The notes beneath the pieces are model-generated. The model saw only the letters and a list, made by a program, of their open reading frames with translations. It did no database searches and was not told where the DNA came from. A stretch of DNA of 24,529 bases from CAIJXJ01 sp964445115. Lineage in GTDB: Bacteria; Pseudomonadota; Gammaproteobacteria; Burkholderiales; Methylophilaceae. This document shows, one piece after another, positions 22,594 through 24,529 of this stretch. How positions within the stretch are numbered: position 1 is the stretch's first letter; every line of letters starts with the position of its first letter. A program made the translations under genes and the position numbers. The stretch is from the NCBI GenBank assembly GCA_964445115.1, contig CAYUJU010000040.1, positions 1 through 24,529 on the forward strand, given 5' to 3'.

Positions 22594-22737
22594 CTGAACG
22601 CAAACCGGATAAGAGGAACACAGGAACCAGAAAGCGGTAAAAATTCGACGGGGCCGCCCCTCCCCCGGACAGCGCCGAAAATCATCAAACCGCCTCCGGC
22701 TAAAGAGTAAACGGGACGGTAGGAAAAGAAGGCGCGG

Positions 22738-23016
22738 TTACATTCGCGCGGCAATCCATTCGTCAAGGGCGGTGGCGGCGCGGCTCATCAGGCGTTCAAA
22801 GTCCGTCTGGGGCGGGGCCGGGTCTGTCCATTGGAAGCCGAAGATATGCAGGGAGTCTTCGGCGTCGCTCCCTTCGCTGGTCCAGCACGGGCCGTCAATC
22901 GCGGCCAGGTCTTCCCCGCCGCTCGTCCAGTGTGCGGTAAAGCGCGGCGCGGCGGTGTGGATCACGCGGCCCCGTCCGGCGTCGCCTTCCTCAATCGTCC
23001 AGTCGGTTTTTTTCAT
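22738..23016 (-). CDS. Unrecognised small leading-region protein (92 aa)
   Basis: I chose the ATG at 23016 (MKKTDWTIEEGDAGRG); the longer frame from 23196 overlaps ardC and reads as low-complexity arginine/proline. The protein has VIHTAAPRFTAHWTSGGED, then DGPCWTSEGSD, SLHIFGFQWTDP and a C-terminal helix ALDEWIAARM. It is acidic and tryptophan-rich. The APRFTAHW segment resembles CPQFMAYW in the 224-residue neighbour, so the two probably share a domain. It starts 22 bp after the ardC stop and is probably in the same operon. A weak AGGGA lies 12 bp before the ATG. The function is unknown. Confidence 0.75.
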   Translation of the reverse strand: MKKTDWTIEEGDAGRGRVIHTAAPRFTAHWTSGGEDLAAIDGPCWTSEGSDAEDSLHIFGFQWTDPAPPQTDFERLMSRAATALDEWIAARM

Positions 23017-23038
23017 GCGTAAGGTTTCCCTGTGGCGG

Positions 23039-24106
23039 TTAGAAAAAAGAGAGCTGGGCCGGTTTGCCGGAACGCGGCCGGTCCGGGACGGGCGGGCCGC
23101 TCGCCGGGGACTCCTCCACGGCGGCGGGCGCGGGGCCGGATTCGGACTCGCGCGCCGATTCCGGCTCCGGCGCGGGGGCCGGGGGGTCGCCTTCATCCTG
23201 CGGCTCCGGGTCGGGTTCCGGGTCCGGTTGGGGTTGCAGGCTCAATAGAAAATCAGCGGCCTTCTGGGCATGGCTGGCGGCGGTGAAAATCGCCTTCTTG
23301 TCGTTTTTCAGAACCGTCAGCCAAGAGGCCATATAGGCGGCGTGGTCGTCCCGAACCTCGGGCGTCAAACCCAGTTCGGCGCATAGAAAGGCGCTGCCGA
23401 TCTCGGCTACCAGTTCTTCCATTGCATATCCAGCATCTCCCCATTTTTTGCGCCCCATGTCGCGGTCAAGCCGGGATGGGTGGCGCGTCCAGTGGGTGGC
23501 TTCGTGCGCAAGGGTGGCGTAATAGCCTTCCCGGTCGCGAAAGACTTCAAAGGGCGGCATTTGAATGAAATCTGGGTCGATGGCGTAAAAAGCCCGGTTG
23601 CCGCCGTGGCGAATGTCGGCTTTCGTGGCGGCAAAGAAGGCGTCAAGCCGGGCGTGGCGCTGCGCCTCCGAAAGGGTCGGCGGGCTGGCCTGGGCGTAAT
23701 AGTGCGCCGGGAGTCCTTCGATCTGTTCGACGTTGAAAACGGTGTAGGGCTTCATGTAGGGGATTTCGATTTCCTCGTCTTCCCCGGTCTTCTCGTTGGT
23801 CTCGGTCTTTTTGATGGCGTTGGCGTAAACCACCAGGCTGCCGTGCTCGTCTTTTTTGACGTGCGCGCCTAATTCCTTGGCCTGGTTATAGGTCATCCAA
23901 AGCGGGGAGACATAGCCTTTTTCAAGGGCGGCAACCCAGAGCATGAGGGTGTTGACGCCCTGATAGGGTGTGCCGTTGTGGCGCAAGGGGCGGGAAACCG
24001 GTCCGGCGGCGTGCGCGGCGTGCCACGGCTGCATCCAAGGGCGGGTCCCGGCCTCAAGAGCGGCCAGAAGGGTATCGGTGACACGGGTATAAACGTCCTG
24101 TTTCAT
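23039..24106 (-). CDS. ardC: ArdC-like antirestriction protein, zincin metallopeptidase fold
   Basis: This 355-residue protein has the N-terminal ArdC ssDNA-binding domain (VYTRVTDTLLAALEAGTRPWMQPW, PYQGVNTLMLW; key parts TRPWMQPW at 21-28) and a metallopeptidase domain with HEATH (201-205) and the acidic helix EELVAEIGSAF (230-240). ArdC proteins protect incoming plasmid DNA from type I and other restriction. A low-complexity tail (DPEPDPEP, GPAPAA) of about 80 residues leads to the C-terminal QLSFF, which resembles a sliding-clamp-binding peptide. The gene starts 32 bp after the 104-residue gene, so they are cotranscribed. Its presence fits a leading-region location. It may also shield against the plasmid's own or a host type I enzyme. 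Confidence 0.9.
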   Translation of the reverse strand: MKQDVYTRVTDTLLAALEAGTRPWMQPWHAAHAAGPVSRPLRHNGTPYQGVNTLMLWVAALEKGYVSPLWMTYNQAKELGAHVKKDEHGSLVVYANAIKKTETNEKTGEDEEIEIPYMKPYTVFNVEQIEGLPAHYYAQASPPTLSEAQRHARLDAFFAATKADIRHGGNRAFYAIDPDFIQMPPFEVFRDREGYYATLAHEATHWTRHPSRLDRDMGRKKWGDAGYAMEELVAEIGSAFLCAELGLTPEVRDDHAAYMASWLTVLKNDKKAIFTAASHAQKAADFLLSLQPQPDPEPDPEPQDEGDPPAPAPEPESARESESGPAPAAVEESPASGPPVPDRPRSGKPAQLSFF

Positions 24107-24138
24107 TTTTAGAGTCCTTTCTCTTTGGTTTAGAAGTT

Positions 24139-24453
24139 TCAGGAAAACAGGTCAAGCTGCTGGCGGCTGATTTGCTTCGCTTTCCAGATGGGGGATTGCG
24201 CGAAATACTCCAGCCACGCCAGAACCAAAGCGGCGGGGCCTCCGCCCTCCTCGATGACGTTCCGGGCATAAAACTGGGAAAGATACCCGGTTTCCGTGAT
24301 CGGCAACGGTTCGCGCTCCGGCGCAAGGCTGCGAACCTCAAGATGGTCAAGCGGTCGTCCGTAGCTGCGCCGGAAGGCGGGCGAAGTGTCCGGGCGGTAG
24401 AGGATTTCGATCTGGATGCCGTTCCATGTGATGTTGTGTCGTTCCGTGGTCAT
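24139..24453 (-). CDS. Conserved plasmid protein with C-terminal clamp-binding-like motif
   Basis: This 104-residue protein is of a type often found beside ardC on plasmids; I know of no assigned function. It begins MTTERHNITWNGIQIEILYRP, with a conserved LDHLEVRSLAPEREPLPITETGY and SQFYARNVIEEGGGPAALVLAWL core (key parts HLEVRS, PLPITETGY). It ends in SRQQLDLFS. QLDLF (99-103) matches the pentapeptide used by many bacterial proteins to bind the DNA polymerase III beta clamp. AAAGGAAAA lies 6 bp before the ATG at 24453. It is the first visible gene of the operon with ardC. Confidence 0.8.
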   Translation of the reverse strand: MTTERHNITWNGIQIEILYRPDTSPAFRRSYGRPLDHLEVRSLAPEREPLPITETGYLSQFYARNVIEEGGGPAALVLAWLEYFAQSPIWKAKQISRQQLDLFS

Positions 24454-24480
24454 GGGCTTTTTCCTTTCTTTGGTTTTTCA

Positions 24481-24498
24481 GGGTTGCGGCTGCAACCC
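24481..24498. promoter_or_regulatory. Hairpin upstream of the ardC operon
   Basis: GGGTTGC (24481-24487) pairs with GCAACCC (24492-24498) across a GGCT loop, 28 bp upstream of the start codon of the 104-residue gene. It may be the tip of a larger palindrome cut off by the window edge, as palindromes precede two other genes of this region. The last 31 bp show nothing else. Confidence 0.45.
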
Positions 24499-24529
24499 GT
24501 CTAGGCCCGCGCCAATGAGCGGGGGGAAC

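Noticed and set aside
1..24529. CRISPR arrays, tRNA, rRNA or retron-like reverse transcriptase
   Set aside because: No regularly spaced repeats with unique spacers, no tRNA cloverleaf or rRNA sequence, and no reverse-transcriptase motif were seen.

Overview
The window looks like the backbone of a mobilizable or conjugative plasmid (or a plasmid-derived element) from a proteobacterium. The evidence is a RepA_C-type replication gene with iterons and a DnaA box, a ParA/ParG-type partition pair, a HigBA-like toxin-antitoxin pair, a toprim primase-like protein, a VirD4-type coupling protein, a MOBP-type relaxase with a MobC-like accessory protein, and an ArdC antirestriction protein. The backbone is GC-rich. 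The locus at 1.17-3.50 kb and the two target-recognition parts of hsdS are much more AT-rich and look acquired. I cannot name a genus.

Layout. (1) 1-1160: a truncated serine-recombinase start, sequence resembling the end of an integron attC site, and a small helical protein with a HEPN-type RNxxxH motif. (2) 1167-3497 (minus): an AAA ATPase plus a DUF4435/TOPRIM protein, matching the AriA/AriB pair of PARIS anti-phage systems, with a palindromic leader. (3) 3761-4500: a FimB/FimE-like tyrosine recombinase, an AT-rich palindromic stretch, and a 92-bp MITE-like element with 13-bp perfect terminal repeats and a 5-bp target duplication. (4) 4505-10522 (minus): a complete, translationally coupled type I restriction-modification operon, hsdM-hsdS-hsdR. 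(5) 10616-12331 (minus): parA-parG and a higB-higA-like module. Palindromes built on TACGA/TCGTA lie at the module boundaries. (6) 12509-13857: a primase-like gene and the iteron origin. (7) 13858-18136 (plus): rep, coupling protein, a membrane protein, and a secreted or anchored protein with three cysteine repeats. (8) 18133-20869 (minus): relaxase and MobC-like protein, convergent with the previous operon. (9) 20870-21170: probable oriT. (10) 21212-24453 (minus): five small to mid-size genes including ardC.

The most interesting part is 20.9-24.5 kb. If the nick lies in the TATCCTC motif at 20987-20993, the plus strand enters the recipient first and 21-24.5 kb is the leading region. Every gene there lies on the minus strand, so the incoming single strand would be the template. 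Two of the genes are preceded by about 150-bp long-armed palindromes that are homologous to each other and show compensatory changes in their stems. This is the arrangement expected of single-strand promoters of the F-plasmid Frpo type driving early anti-defence genes. The two unrecognised genes at 21727-22401 and 22738-23016 share a motif and are candidate anti-defence proteins.

The plasmid therefore seems to carry both defence (PARIS-like, type I R-M, possible HEPN protein) and counter-defence (ArdC and possible new early genes) next to its transfer and maintenance functions. All assignments are from reading the sequence; no database search was possible.
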